Notes: a model not told the origin generated them from the sequence alone. Counted from the first letter of the stretch, positions 30,622 to 39,566 are shown. The stretch is 39,826 bases of DNA from CAZEGV01 sp964511645 (GCA_964511645.1 CAZEGV010000021.1:1-39826); one strand, 5' to 3'. Translations and numbers: made by a program.

Positions 30622-32769
30622 ATGGCAAGGAATATAAAAAAAGGTCAAAGAAAACCAAGTACAAAAGAAAAATTGAAACAAAGAGTGCTTCGTTTTTTAT
30701 CGAAAAATCCAACTACGGCATTTACCCCCAAACAGTTGTGTAAAAAAATTGAGCTGAGTGGGACTCATAATGTGACAGCAGTTTTTGCTTTGTTATTAGG
30801 CTTGGATGACGAAGGTAGGGTTACGCAAATTGCACCTGAGCAGTTTATGATTGCACAGAAGCAAGCAGAAACAATAATAGAAGGGAAATTGGACCATGTG
30901 AGTCCATCTTTTGCCTTCTTAATAGTAGCCGATGACGATGATGTTAAAATATCACGTAATAATATAAACGGTGCGATGAATGGAGATATCGTTCGTGTAG
31001 GTGTTTTTTCTGAACAAAAAGGCAGAAAAAAAGAGGGCTATGTAATGGAAGTCCTCAAGAGAGGAAAAAAAGAAATAGTAGGTGTTGTAGACCGTAGTTC
31101 TAAACATATTTTTGTAATCCCAGATAATAAGAAATTACATAAGGATGTCTTTGTTAGCACTAGAGACAATATGATGAAAGTTTCGGATGGTGATAAGGTA
31201 TTGGTGGAAATCACAAAATACCCTGAAGGAGATCGGAATCCAGAAGGTAGGGTTTTGCGAGTGCTAGGTGAGGCAGGCACGCATCGTGCAGAAATGAATA
31301 GTATTATTTTAGAGTATGATTTGCCTGAGGAATTTCCTACTGAAGTAGAAGAGGAGTCAGAAGCAATGTCTACAGAGATTCATGAAGCAGAAATAGCTAA
31401 GCGAAAAGATTTTAGAGGGGTTACCACTTTTACAGTAGATCCTTATGATGCAAAAGATTTTGATGATGCTTTATCTGTAAAGAAGTTAGAAAATGGGAAC
31501 TATGAAATAGGAGTTCATATTGCCGATGTATCTCATTATGTGCGTATGGGTACTGCTTTAGAAAAAGAGGCCTACAAAAGAGCCACATCAGTGTATTTGG
31601 TAGATAGAGTAATCCCGATGCTTCCAGAAAAATTATCTAATGGGCTTTGTTCATTGAGACCAAATGAGGATAAGTTATGTTTTTCGGCGGTGTTTGAGAT
31701 AACCACTGGCGGAACAATCAAGAAAGAATGGTTTGGACGTACTGTTATTCACTCTGATAGGCGATTTACCTATGAAGAGGCTCAAGAACGTATAGAGGGT
31801 AAAGGAGGTGATTTTTTGGAAGAAGTTGTTTTATTAAATGAAATTGCATATAAATTAAGAGAAAAAAGGTTTAAAGAAGGCTCTATCTCTTTTGAGTCGG
31901 CAGAGGTGAAATTTGTTTTAGATGAAGAAGGAACACCAATAGAAGTTGTGCCTAAAGCTCGCCAAGATGCTCATAAGATGATTGAAGATTTTATGCTATT
32001 GGCAAATAAGAAAGTGGCTACTTTTGTTTACAATCAGAAAGAAAACAACAAACCTAAAACATTTGTATACAGAGCACACGACAATCCAAACATGGAGAAA
32101 TTGAATGCTTTCGCTAATTTTGCGAGACGGTTTGGTCATGAGATGGTGTTTGATGAAAGTAATGTTGCGAGTATACTAAACAAGTTAGGGGGAGAAACTG
32201 AAGGGAAGCCTGAAGAAACTATTCTTCAAAGTTTAGCCGTAAGAACCATGGCAAAAGCGAAATATACAACAGAGCCTTTGGGACATTTTGGTTTAGGGTT
32301 TGAGCATTATTCTCATTTTACATCTCCGATTCGTAGGTACCCAGATATGATGGTGCATCGTTTGCTACAAAGGTACCTTGATGGAGAAAAGTCTGCTGTA
32401 GCAGAAGAATATGAAGAGAAATGTGAACATTCTTCTGAGCAAGAAAAAGTAGCTTCTCAAGCAGAACGTGACTCGATAAAATACAAACAGGTAGAGTTCA
32501 TGTCGCTTAAAGAGGCGGATATAGAATACCCTGGGATTATTACTGGTGTGACGGATTTCGGTATTTTTGTAGAAATGACTGAAACTAAATGTGAGGGAAT
32601 GATAAGAGTATCAGATTTGAAAGATGATTATTATGAATTTGATGCCGATAATTTTTGTCTTTGGGGTCGAAGTAATAAAAAGAAAATCACATTTGGTGAT
32701 GCCGTAGTTGTTAAAGTAAGAGACACTAATTTACGTAATCGAACGATAGATTTAACTTTTGTGGATTAA
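30622..32769 (+). CDS. rnr: Exoribonuclease RNase R
   Basis: 715 residues. Degrades structured RNA 3' to 5'. Order of domains: basic N-terminus with a winged-helix part (~15-80, TPKQLCKKIELSG), cold-shock domains (~85-225), the RNB catalytic domain with DPYDAKDFDDALS (~275-287; metal-binding aspartates), HFTSPIRRYPDMMVHR late in RNB, and a C-terminal S1 domain (GIITGVTDFGIFVEM). Its stop overlaps the next gene by one base (TAATG). Confidence 0.96.
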   Translation: MARNIKKGQRKPSTKEKLKQRVLRFLSKNPTTAFTPKQLCKKIELSGTHNVTAVFALLLGLDDEGRVTQIAPEQFMIAQKQAETIIEGKLDHVSPSFAFLIVADDDDVKISRNNINGAMNGDIVRVGVFSEQKGRKKEGYVMEVLKRGKKEIVGVVDRSSKHIFVIPDNKKLHKDVFVSTRDNMMKVSDGDKVLVEITKYPEGDRNPEGRVLRVLGEAGTHRAEMNSIILEYDLPEEFPTEVEEESEAMSTEIHEAEIAKRKDFRGVTTFTVDPYDAKDFDDALSVKKLENGNYEIGVHIADVSHYVRMGTALEKEAYKRATSVYLVDRVIPMLPEKLSNGLCSLRPNEDKLCFSAVFEITTGGTIKKEWFGRTVIHSDRRFTYEEAQERIEGKGGDFLEEVVLLNEIAYKLREKRFKEGSISFESAEVKFVLDEEGTPIEVVPKARQDAHKMIEDFMLLANKKVATFVYNQKENNKPKTFVYRAHDNPNMEKLNAFANFARRFGHEMVFDESNVASILNKLGGETEGKPEETILQSLAVRTMAKAKYTTEPLGHFGLGFEHYSHFTSPIRRYPDMMVHRLLQRYLDGEKSAVAEEYEEKCEHSSEQEKVASQAERDSIKYKQVEFMSLKEADIEYPGIITGVTDFGIFVEMTETKCEGMIRVSDLKDDYYEFDADNFCLWGRSNKKKITFGDAVVVKVRDTNLRNRTIDLTFVD

Positions 32770-33731
32770 TGATAGATATCAAGCCATTTGTAGATGAAAT
32801 TAACAAAGAAATAGAGAATTATGATTTTGGTTCATCTCCTGAAGAGTTGTATGAGCCATTACATTATATTATGCGTCTTGGCGGTAAGAGAATCCGACCT
32901 TTGTTGGTTTTATTGGCTTATCGAATATTTAAAAATGACTGGAAAAACATTGTTTTGCCTTCGCTAAGTGTAGAAGCCTTTCATAATTTTAGTCTTATTC
33001 ATGACGACATCATGGACGAAGCTCCTTTGAGAAGAGGGAAGAGTACCGTACACGAGAAGTGGAATCAAAATATAGCTATTTTGTCTGGAGATGTTATGCT
33101 TGTAAAAGCATATGATTTGCTTTTACAGTCAAGTAATTTTGATGCTAATATGGTGCAAGAGTTTAACCATACTGCAAGATTGGTTTGTGAAGGTCAACAA
33201 TATGACATGAATTTTGAAACCAAAGATAATGTAACAGAGGGGGAATACCTTGAAATGATTAAGCTTAAAACTGCTGTTTTATTAGGGTTTAGTTTACAAT
33301 TTGGGGCAATATTGGCAGGGGCTTCAGAAGATAATCAAAAATATTTATATAATTTTGGAACATCTATAGGTATAGGGTTTCAGCTAAAAGATGATTTGCT
33401 AGATGTGTATGGAGAACAGCGGAAAGTGGGGAAACAAGTTGGGGGTGATATAATTGCGAACAAAAAAACGTACCTACTAATTAAAGCTTTAGAGAAATCT
33501 TCTGATGATTCTTTAAGGAATTTGATAAGTCAAGAAACAGTGAATAAGCAAGAAAAAGTAAACGCTGTTACAAATATTTATAACCAATTAGGAATAAAAG
33601 AATTGACAGAGAAGAAAATGAATAGTCAGTTTAAAATGGGGTTTGGTTCTTTATCAGAAGTTGAAGGAAATCAACAAGCTCTCGATGAATTAAGTGACTT
33701 TGCTCATTACTTAATTGATAGAGAATACTGA
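32769..33731 (+). CDS. Polyprenyl (isoprenoid) diphosphate synthase
   Basis: 320 residues. All-alpha trans-prenyltransferase: GGKRIRPLLVLLAYR, first aspartate-rich motif DDIMD in LIHDDIMDEAPLRRGKSTV, KTAVLLGFSLQFGA, second motif KDDLLDVYG with KKTYLL after it. Condenses isopentenyl diphosphate onto an allylic diphosphate; chain length (FPP, GGPP or longer) is not decided here. ATG 32769 overlaps the rnr stop. Converges on accA with 29 bases between. Confidence 0.93.
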   Translation: MIDIKPFVDEINKEIENYDFGSSPEELYEPLHYIMRLGGKRIRPLLVLLAYRIFKNDWKNIVLPSLSVEAFHNFSLIHDDIMDEAPLRRGKSTVHEKWNQNIAILSGDVMLVKAYDLLLQSSNFDANMVQEFNHTARLVCEGQQYDMNFETKDNVTEGEYLEMIKLKTAVLLGFSLQFGAILAGASEDNQKYLYNFGTSIGIGFQLKDDLLDVYGEQRKVGKQVGGDIIANKKTYLLIKALEKSSDDSLRNLISQETVNKQEKVNAVTNIYNQLGIKELTEKKMNSQFKMGFGSLSEVEGNQQALDELSDFAHYLIDREY

Positions 33732-33760
33732 GCAAGTCAAAAGTGAGTATTTAGAATTCT

Positions 33761-34705
33761 TTATTCAACAACTCCCATCGCTGAAAATTTATCAATTCTA
33801 TTTGAAATTCTTTTATCAGATTTTACTTTACTAAGTACTTTGGTATTGTTTACAATTGCTTTTTTGACACGTTTGTACATTTCTTCTTTATTTCGATGAG
33901 CACCACCTAGAGGTTCTTTGATGATTCCATCCACCAATTTGAATTTGTACATGTCTTTTGATGTAAGTTTTAAGGCATCAGCTGCTTTCTCTTTATGATC
34001 CCAACTTCTCCATAAGATAGATGAGCATGACTCTGGAGAAATTACCGAATACCAAGAGTTTTCAAGCATGAGTACTTTGTCACCTATACCTATTCCTAAG
34101 GCACCTCCAGAAGCACCTTCCCCAATGATTATACAGATTACTGGTACTGTTAGCATAAACATTTCTTTTATGTTACGAGCAATCGCTTCACCTTGTCCTC
34201 TTTCTTCCGCTTCTAATCCTGGGTATGCTCCCATTGTATCAATAAGAGTGATAATAGGTTTATTGAACTTCTCAGCTACTTTCATCAAACGAAGTGCCTT
34301 TCGGTAACCTTCTGGGTTGGCCATACCAAAATTACGTATCTGACGCATTTTTGTATTTGCCCCTTTTTGTTGTCCGATAAACATATATGTGTCTGTTCCA
34401 ATTGTTCCAAACCCACCGACCATTGCTTTGTCATCTCTCACATTACGGTCTCCGTGCAGCTCTATAAAGTCATCACAGATATTTTCGATGTAATCAAGCA
34501 TCTGAGGACGCTCTGAATGGCGAGACATTTGCACACGTTGCCATGGAGTCATGTTTTTGTAAACTTCATGTTTAGTTGTACTAATTTTCTCTTCTAGTTC
34601 AGCCATAGCCGAAGACATGTCTACTTGACTATCTTCTTCTAATTTTTTCATTTCTGCTAGTTTAGTTTCTAGCTCTACAATTGGCTTTTCAAAATCTAAT
34701 TCCAT
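33761..34705 (-). CDS. accA: Acetyl-CoA carboxylase carboxyltransferase subunit alpha
   Basis: 314 residues, normal length. Coiled N-terminus (FEKPIVELETKLAEMK), then the crotonase-like carboxyltransferase fold: WQRVQMSRHSERPQ, ELHGDRN, GQQKGANTK, IITLIDTMGAYPGLEAEERGQ and IIGEGASGGALGIGIGD (oxyanion region). With AccD it transfers CO2 from biotin to acetyl-CoA for fatty acid synthesis. A TATATTTG (34742-34735, minus strand) about 30 bases upstream is a likely -7 element. Confidence 0.96.
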   Translation of the reverse strand: MELDFEKPIVELETKLAEMKKLEEDSQVDMSSAMAELEEKISTTKHEVYKNMTPWQRVQMSRHSERPQMLDYIENICDDFIELHGDRNVRDDKAMVGGFGTIGTDTYMFIGQQKGANTKMRQIRNFGMANPEGYRKALRLMKVAEKFNKPIITLIDTMGAYPGLEAEERGQGEAIARNIKEMFMLTVPVICIIIGEGASGGALGIGIGDKVLMLENSWYSVISPESCSSILWRSWDHKEKAADALKLTSKDMYKFKLVDGIIKEPLGGAHRNKEEMYKRVKKAIVNNTKVLSKVKSDKRISNRIDKFSAMGVVE

Positions 34706-34812
34706 AAACGAGGTGTGTTCCTAAAGTGAATAAACAAATATAATACAAATGAAAAACATAGACCTACTGGATTTATTTTTTTTATTCTTTTTGAAAAATA
34801 AAGGTGAAAGGA

Positions 34813-34843
34813 TTGTGAGAATAAAACAAAGCGTATATCTTTG
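34813..34843 (+). promoter_or_regulatory. Promoter of tRNA-Asp
   Basis: ATTG (34813-34816), 19 bases, TATCTTTG (34836-34843): one base off the TTTG-N19-TAnnTTTG consensus, 12 bases ahead of the tRNA. The same TATCTTTG box drives the CAU tRNA. Confidence 0.75.
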
Positions 34844-34855
34844 CACTCAATAAAC

Positions 34856-34929
34856 GGTGTGGTAGTTCAGCTGGTTAGAATGCCTGCCTGTCACGCAGGA
34901 GGTCGCGGGTTCGAATCCCGTCCATACCG
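34856..34929 (+). tRNA. tRNA-Asp (GUC)
   Basis: 74 bases: acceptor GGTGTGG / CCATACC with one G-U pair and discriminator G73, D arm, anticodon stem GCCTG-CAGG(A), loop with GTC, T arm GCGGG-TTCGAAT-CCCGT. CCA is not encoded. G73 and the GUC anticodon are Asp identity elements. Confidence 0.95.
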
Positions 34930-34935
34930 CTTAAT

Positions 34936-34962
34936 AGCCTTACAGAAATGTAGGGCTTTTTT
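34936..34962 (+). terminator. Terminator of tRNA-Asp
   Basis: AGCCTTACA (34936-34944) pairs with TGTAGGGCT (34949-34957) with one G-U pair and a four-base loop, followed by a U-run. Confidence 0.85.
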
Positions 34963-34985
34963 CATGTTCAATTTTGTGTAAAACA

Positions 34986-35043
34986 CCTGTCTTGATTCTC
35001 TTGGGAAGGTCACAGTTTCGAGTTCCGTCCATACTGCTTAATA
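34986..35043 (+). pseudogene. Decayed partial copy of tRNA-Asp (3' half)
   Basis: From 35004 to 35043 the sequence follows the 3' half of tRNA-Asp and eight bases beyond its 3' end region (GCTTAATA) with 33 of 40 positions alike; CCTGTC at 34986-34991 matches the anticodon region. The acceptor and D arm are missing and the T stem is damaged, so it cannot be a working tRNA. Confidence 0.7.
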
Positions 35044-35070
35044 ACTGTCAACTCTCAAATCAATCTTGGA

Positions 35071-35111
35071 GAAAAAAAACCAGAAAAGCAATGAAATAAG
35101 CCCTTCTGGTT
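35071..35111 (-). terminator. Terminator of the grpE-dnaJ transcript
   Basis: On the minus strand AACCAGAAGGGC (35111-35100) pairs over 12 bp, with two G-U pairs, with GCTTTTCTGGTT (35089-35078), followed by a U-run (35077-35072). It lies about 22 bases after the dnaJ stop. Confidence 0.85.
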
Positions 35112-35133
35112 AAATATACAGGGTTAGAGAAGT

Positions 35134-36255
35134 TTAATTAAAAAACTCTCTGACTTTATCAAAAAAACCTTTTTCATCCTTATCAGGGTCTGGGTTAAAG
35201 TTAGGAGATGACTTTAGTTTTTCTAAAATCTCTTTTTCTTCTGAACTTAACGTTTTAGGAGTCCATACATTTACATGTACTAACTGATCACCTTTGCCAT
35301 AACCATTAATATCTGGAATCCCTTTGCCTCTTAGGCGAAGAATTTTACCACTCTGTGTCCCTGACTCAAGCTTAATACGTAGTTTTCCTGTGATAGCAGG
35401 AATCTCAATACTTGTTCCTAATGCAGCGTCTGAAATACTTACATATAATTCATAAACGACACTATTTCCTTCTCGTTTGAGTTCTGGATGTGCTTTTTCT
35501 TCAACAACAATTAGTAAATCTCCATTAGGGCCTCCCATTGGTCCAGCATTACCTTGACCTCGCATTGTAAGATTCATTCCATCTTCTACCCCAGCAGGAA
35601 GATTTATCTTAATAATTTCTTCTTTGCGTTCAAGTCCATCATTTTGAACTCCAGCAGGTTTCTTATCTACTTTTTTTCCTGCGCCTCCACAACTAGGACA
35701 AGCATGCTCTTGCATCATGTTTCCTAATACAGTGCGTTGTACTTGGCGTACATAACCTACGCCATTACATTGTCCACAGTCAGTAAAGGTCACACCATCT
35801 GCTAGGCTGAGCCTCTGAACTTTTATTTTTTTCTCAACTCCGTTGGCTATGTCTTCTAAAGTTAGCTTCACTCTGATCCTAAGATCTGAACCTCTTACTC
35901 CTGTCTGACGGCTACGTCCTCTGCCACCTCCAAAGAAGCTTTCAAATCCTCCGCCACCTCCACCACCAAAGACATCGCCAAATTGAGAGAAAATATCATC
36001 CATATTCATATGAGAACCTCCTCCACCGAAACCACCACCACCGTGACCATATTGGTCATATTTAGCTTTTTTGGCTTCGTCACTAAGGATATCGTAAGCT
36101 TCTGCTGCTTCTTTGAATTTATCCTCAGCAGCTTGATTGTCAGGGTTTTTATCTGGGTGATATTTAACCGCTAATTTTCTGTATGCTTTTTTAATCTCTA
36201 TTTTAGTAGCATTTCGGTCTACGCCTAATACTTCATAACAATCTCTTTTTGACAT
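35134..36255 (-). CDS. dnaJ: Chaperone DnaJ (Hsp40) with only two zinc-finger motifs
   Basis: 373 residues. J domain with HPD at 33-35, a G/F-rich linker (71-115), the zinc-finger region, then the two beta-sandwich substrate domains. Normal DnaJ has four CxxCxGxG motifs; here only CGQCNGVG (160-167) and CPSCGGAG (186-193) are present. These correspond to motifs 2 and 3, which together hold zinc site II. Motifs 1 and 4 (zinc site I) are replaced by LSLADG (~149-154) and KPAGVQNDG (~199-207). DnaJ works with DnaK and GrpE in protein folding; grpE lies 12 bases upstream. Confidence 0.93.
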   Translation of the reverse strand: MSKRDCYEVLGVDRNATKIEIKKAYRKLAVKYHPDKNPDNQAAEDKFKEAAEAYDILSDEAKKAKYDQYGHGGGGFGGGGSHMNMDDIFSQFGDVFGGGGGGGFESFFGGGRGRSRQTGVRGSDLRIRVKLTLEDIANGVEKKIKVQRLSLADGVTFTDCGQCNGVGYVRQVQRTVLGNMMQEHACPSCGGAGKKVDKKPAGVQNDGLERKEEIIKINLPAGVEDGMNLTMRGQGNAGPMGGPNGDLLIVVEEKAHPELKREGNSVVYELYVSISDAALGTSIEIPAITGKLRIKLESGTQSGKILRLRGKGIPDINGYGKGDQLVHVNVWTPKTLSSEEKEILEKLKSSPNFNPDPDKDEKGFFDKVREFFN

Positions 36256-36267
36256 AATATTATTGTT

Positions 36268-36816
36268 TTACGCCCCTACAACTACTTTAGAGAATCGGAT
36301 TATTTTTTCTCCTAAATAATATCCTTTTTCAGTTTCATCTATTACTTTTCCTTTCATATCGTCAGAAGGAGATGGAATTTGAGTAATTGCTTCATGTAAA
36401 TCTACATCAAACACTTCTCCAGTAGCCTCTACCGCTTTTAAGCCTTTGTCTCCTAGTATTTTCTTGAATTTATTAATAACAAGCTCTACTCCTTCTTTTA
36501 CAGCTTTGATGTCATCTGATTCCGCAAGTGCTTTTTCTCCTCTTTCAAAATCATCCAAAACAGGTAGTAGGTCTAAAATTAATCGCTCGTTGGCGTTAGT
36601 CATTAGCTCTACTTTTTCTTTGGCTGTACGACGGCGAAAGTTTTCAAATTCTGAATACAGTCTAATGTACTTGTCCTTAAATTCAGCAGCTTCTTTTTGA
36701 GCTACTTCTACTTCGCTTAATTCCTCTTCAATAGGAGTTTCTTCTTTATTATTATCAAGAGATTCGTCTTTGACCTCTTGTTCTGTTGCTTGTATTTCTT
36801 CTTCTTTCTCTGCCAT
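36268..36816 (-). CDS. grpE: Nucleotide exchange factor GrpE
   Basis: 182 residues. An acidic, poorly ordered N-terminus (~1-40, rich in E), a long coiled helix (~45-80) containing the signature FENFRRRTAKEK, and a C-terminal beta wing ending GYYLGEKIIRFSKVVV. It releases ADP from DnaK. Encoded between obg and dnaJ on the same strand; dnaK is not in the window. Confidence 0.95.
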   Translation of the reverse strand: MAEKEEEIQATEQEVKDESLDNNKEETPIEEELSEVEVAQKEAAEFKDKYIRLYSEFENFRRRTAKEKVELMTNANERLILDLLPVLDDFERGEKALAESDDIKAVKEGVELVINKFKKILGDKGLKAVEATGEVFDVDLHEAITQIPSPSDDMKGKVIDETEKGYYLGEKIIRFSKVVVGA

Positions 36817-36887
36817 TATTACAGTTTTTATACCTAATACCTATAATTACAATATGTTTGCCAAAATACATTTACTGACATATTGAC

Positions 36888-37907
36888 TTATTCCCACCAG
36901 CGATCTTCTGGAGAGAGTCCATTTATTTTTGCCCAAAGTATATCTTTAAGCTCTGGGATATTGTCTTGAGTAATTGATGATATGAAAATAGTTTCAATTC
37001 CTTCTGGAAGTTCTTTTTTCATTTCGTCCATTAGCTCTTCGTCTAGCATATCCGACTTAGAAATTGCTAACACCCTAGTTTTATCTAATAACTCAACATT
37101 ATGAGTACTTAGTTCATTCATCAAGATGCGATATTCTTCTTTGATGTCATTACTATCTGCTGGTATCATGAATAACAAGATTGAGTTCCGCTCAATATGT
37201 CGTAAAAAACGAGTTCCTAGTCCTTTTCCTTCTGATGCTCCTTCTATAATACCAGGGATGTCTGCCATAATGAATGACTTATAATCACGATAAGCGACAA
37301 CACCCAAGTTGGGTACTAGTGTAGTAAAGGCGTAGTCTGCAATTTCAGGACGAGCTTCCGAAATACTTGCTAATAAAGTAGATTTACCTGCATTAGGAAA
37401 TCCTACTAAGCCTACGTCTGCCAGTACTTTTAGTTCAAGAATAATTAGTTCTTCTCTTCCCGTTTCTCCTGGTTGTGAGTAACGTGGGGCTTGGTTGGTA
37501 GAGGTTTTGAAATTCCAATTTCCAAGACCTCCTCTACCTCCTGGTACGGCGATTATTTCTTGTCCATCTTCTAATATTTCGGCTATACGTTCTCCTGTTT
37601 CGGTGTTTCGAGCTATTGTGCCTAAGGGAACTTCCAAAATAATGTCTGCTCCTTCTTTTCCGCTACTTCTTTGCTTTCCTCCTGTTTCACCGTGCTTTGC
37701 CATTACGTGTTTTTTGTAACGCAGGTGCAGTAAGGTCCACAATTGTTTGTTGCCACGAAGGATGATATGACCTCCACGACCTCCGTCTCCACCATCAGGC
37801 CCTCCTTTTGGTTCAAATTTTTCACGTCTCATGTGCGAGGACCCAGGTCCTCCGTTTCCAGACTTGCAATACATTCTTACGTGATCTATAAAGTTGTTAG
37901 ATGGCAT
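36888..37907 (-). CDS. obg: GTPase Obg (CgtA)
   Basis: 339 residues from ATG 37907. The frame continues 15 codons further upstream, but MPSNNFIDHVRMYC fits the family N-terminus. Glycine-rich Obg fold (GGPDGGDGGRGGHI, PGGRGGLGN), then the G domain: G1 GFPNAGKST, G2/switch DYAFTTLVPNLG, G3 ADIPGIIEGA, G4 SKSD, G5 ISSIT. A ribosome-binding GTPase needed for 50S assembly. Follows adk after a 266-bp gap with hairpins and precedes grpE by 71 bp. Confidence 0.95.
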   Translation of the reverse strand: MPSNNFIDHVRMYCKSGNGGPGSSHMRREKFEPKGGPDGGDGGRGGHIILRGNKQLWTLLHLRYKKHVMAKHGETGGKQRSSGKEGADIILEVPLGTIARNTETGERIAEILEDGQEIIAVPGGRGGLGNWNFKTSTNQAPRYSQPGETGREELIILELKVLADVGLVGFPNAGKSTLLASISEARPEIADYAFTTLVPNLGVVAYRDYKSFIMADIPGIIEGASEGKGLGTRFLRHIERNSILLFMIPADSNDIKEEYRILMNELSTHNVELLDKTRVLAISKSDMLDEELMDEMKKELPEGIETIFISSITQDNIPELKDILWAKINGLSPEDRWWE

Positions 37908-38017
37908 AGGATTTGGATTTAGACGCAAAGGTAAATAAAAAGTACAAGACACTTGCTAAGTGCTTTGAATTTTTAGTAAAGTAAGGAGTAATGATGGTTT
38001 GTAATTGGGCTATAAAA

Positions 38018-38156
38018 GGCGAAGCCTTAGGCTTAGGGGGTGAAGTGGAAATCCTTCCCGATTTTTTATTGGGAAGATTGGGAACGAAAAACCCGACTGT
38101 AAGGGCGTAATAGCCCTGTGAGTGCAACGAAAGGGAAGCCCCAAAAACATCGAGGC
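38018..38156 (+). repeat. Run of short GC-rich hairpins between adk and obg (hairpin element copy 3, distant)
   Basis: Four stems in a row: AAGCC-TTA-GGCTT near 38022, CTTCCCGAT / ATTGGGAAG (38054-38076, one G-U pair), AGGGC-GTAATA-GCCCT near 38103, and GAAGCC / GGCTTC (about 38132-38155). Between them are GTGAAGTGGAAATCC, GGGAACGAAAAACCCGAC and AGTGCAACGAAAGG, similar to the cores of the elements at 9721 and 27969. It stands out by base composition from its surroundings and lies in the leader of obg or the tail of adk. Confidence 0.5.
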
Positions 38157-38173
38157 TTCTTATTCTTTAAGGG

Positions 38174-38746
38174 CTATGCTTTGTCCAACACTTTACAGAT
38201 TGCAGTAAATATATTATCGATTGTACCCAATCCAAGTATGCCATAGTACTTTTTTTGTGCAGCATAAAAGTCTTTTACTGGTGCAGTTTCTCTATTATAG
38301 GTATCTATCCTGTGCTGAATTACTTTAGGATCGGCATCGTCTGCACGACCTGAAGTCTTTGCACGTTTCATCAGGCGGGTTTTTAGCTCGTCTTCTGGTA
38401 CATCTAAGGCTATCATATAAGTGATAGAGGTTTTTCTTAAGTCCAAAAATTTGTCTAATGCCTCTGCTTGAGGGGAAGTTCTTGGGAATCCATCAAAAAT
38501 AAATCCTTTGGCAGATGGGTGTTTTGCTACTTCAGATTCTAATAGTTTAATTGTTACTTCGTCTGGTACAAGCTGACCTTTGTCCATGTAACTCTTGGCT
38601 AAGTTACCTAAGTCTGTTTCTCCTTTTATATTAGACCGAAAGATATCGCCAGTTGATAAATGAATTAAATCATATTTTTCGATGATTTTTTCTGACTGAG
38701 TACCTTTTCCTGCTCCAGGAGGTCCGAATAACACTATATTTAACAT
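38174..38746 (-). CDS. adk: Adenylate kinase
   Basis: 190 residues from ATG 38746 (an upstream ATG at 38776 adds ten residues not typical of the family). P-loop GPPGAGKGTQ (residues 8-17), DGFPRTSPQAEALD (AMP/ATP site), a short LID (KTSGRADDADP) without zinc cysteines, and the YNRETAPVKDFY segment. Converts ATP + AMP to 2 ADP. Same strand as obg, 266 bp upstream of it. Confidence 0.96.
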   Translation of the reverse strand: MLNIVLFGPPGAGKGTQSEKIIEKYDLIHLSTGDIFRSNIKGETDLGNLAKSYMDKGQLVPDEVTIKLLESEVAKHPSAKGFIFDGFPRTSPQAEALDKFLDLRKTSITYMIALDVPEDELKTRLMKRAKTSGRADDADPKVIQHRIDTYNRETAPVKDFYAAQKKYYGILGLGTIDNIFTAICKVLDKA

Positions 38747-38834
38747 ATTTCTGTCCTTTATTAATCCTAGGCTCAATGTACAAAAAAAACGGTGAAAACA
38801 TATTTTATTTATGTTTATGAAGTATTTTTGTAAA

Positions 38835-39536
38835 ATGAGTAATGTAAATCACCTTCTTCAACAGGCTAAAGAGCTGTTTAATCAAAAAGATTTTAGAAAA
38901 TCTATCGAGTTACTTTCTCGCGTAACTGCTTTAGATCCTTATCATCACCAAGCATATTATCACCTTGGTTTGTCTTATAGGTATACGGATAGGTTGCACC
39001 AATCTTTGGAGGCTTTAGAGAAGTGTGCTGCTCTAAAGCCTGATTTCCCTGATTATTTGTCAGAGTTGGGGATAGGTTTATTTCACCTTGAGAGGAAAAA
39101 AGAGGCCCTTACTGCTCTTAACCGAGCTCAAGAGTTAGATAGTGGAAATCCTTATAGATACTCGACAAGGGCGTATATAAGGTCAGTGATGGAGGATAGC
39201 GATGGTGCGATTTTGGATTATAAAAAGTGTATTGAGTTGGATCCTAAGGATGCTATTGCACACAATAATTTGGGGATGATTTTTGAGAAACAGGGGAAAC
39301 TTGCAGAGGCAAAGGAGTATTTCAAAATAGCTGATGGAATTAGCGGCGTTAAAAATCCTAATAGGAAAACGAAAAAAAAAGAAAAAAAGAAACTGAACCC
39401 GTCTACGTCAAGCCCAAAGATTAAGAAAAGTTCACTTAGCCTTAGTTATTTTATAGAGGTGTGTAAAAGTATTTTTACTAATAAGGAGACAACAGATGAG
39501 TTTTTTGATTTTGTAAAGAAACTGTTTGTAAAGTAG
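38835..39536 (+). CDS. Tetratricopeptide repeat protein
   Basis: 233 residues from ATG 38835 (MSNVNHLL); an earlier ATG at 38811 adds eight residues. About five TPR units (e.g. KSIELLSRVTALDPYHHQAY, QSLEALEKCAALKP, EALTALNRAQELDSGN, GAILDYKKCIELDPKDAIAHNN) are followed by a basic linker (KTKKKEKKK) and a short C-terminal helix pair. No signal peptide or enzyme motif, so probably a cytoplasmic scaffold with unknown partner. TATTTTTG (38823-38830) is a possible -7 element that would place the transcript start at the ATG. Confidence 0.85.
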   Translation: MSNVNHLLQQAKELFNQKDFRKSIELLSRVTALDPYHHQAYYHLGLSYRYTDRLHQSLEALEKCAALKPDFPDYLSELGIGLFHLERKKEALTALNRAQELDSGNPYRYSTRAYIRSVMEDSDGAILDYKKCIELDPKDAIAHNNLGMIFEKQGKLAEAKEYFKIADGISGVKNPNRKTKKKEKKKLNPSTSSPKIKKSSLSLSYFIEVCKSIFTNKETTDEFFDFVKKLFVK

Positions 39537-39566
39537 TTGGTGTAAGAGTGGTGGAGTGTCCTATAT

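Larger units (their letters stand above)
34706..35133. other. Intergenic stretch with tRNA-Asp, its decayed copy and two terminators
   Basis: Between divergently placed accA and the end of dnaJ. Contains the tRNA-Asp promoter (34813-34843), gene (34856-34929), terminator (34936-34962), a partial degenerate tRNA-Asp copy (34986-35043) and the dnaJ terminator (35071-35111). Confidence 0.75.
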
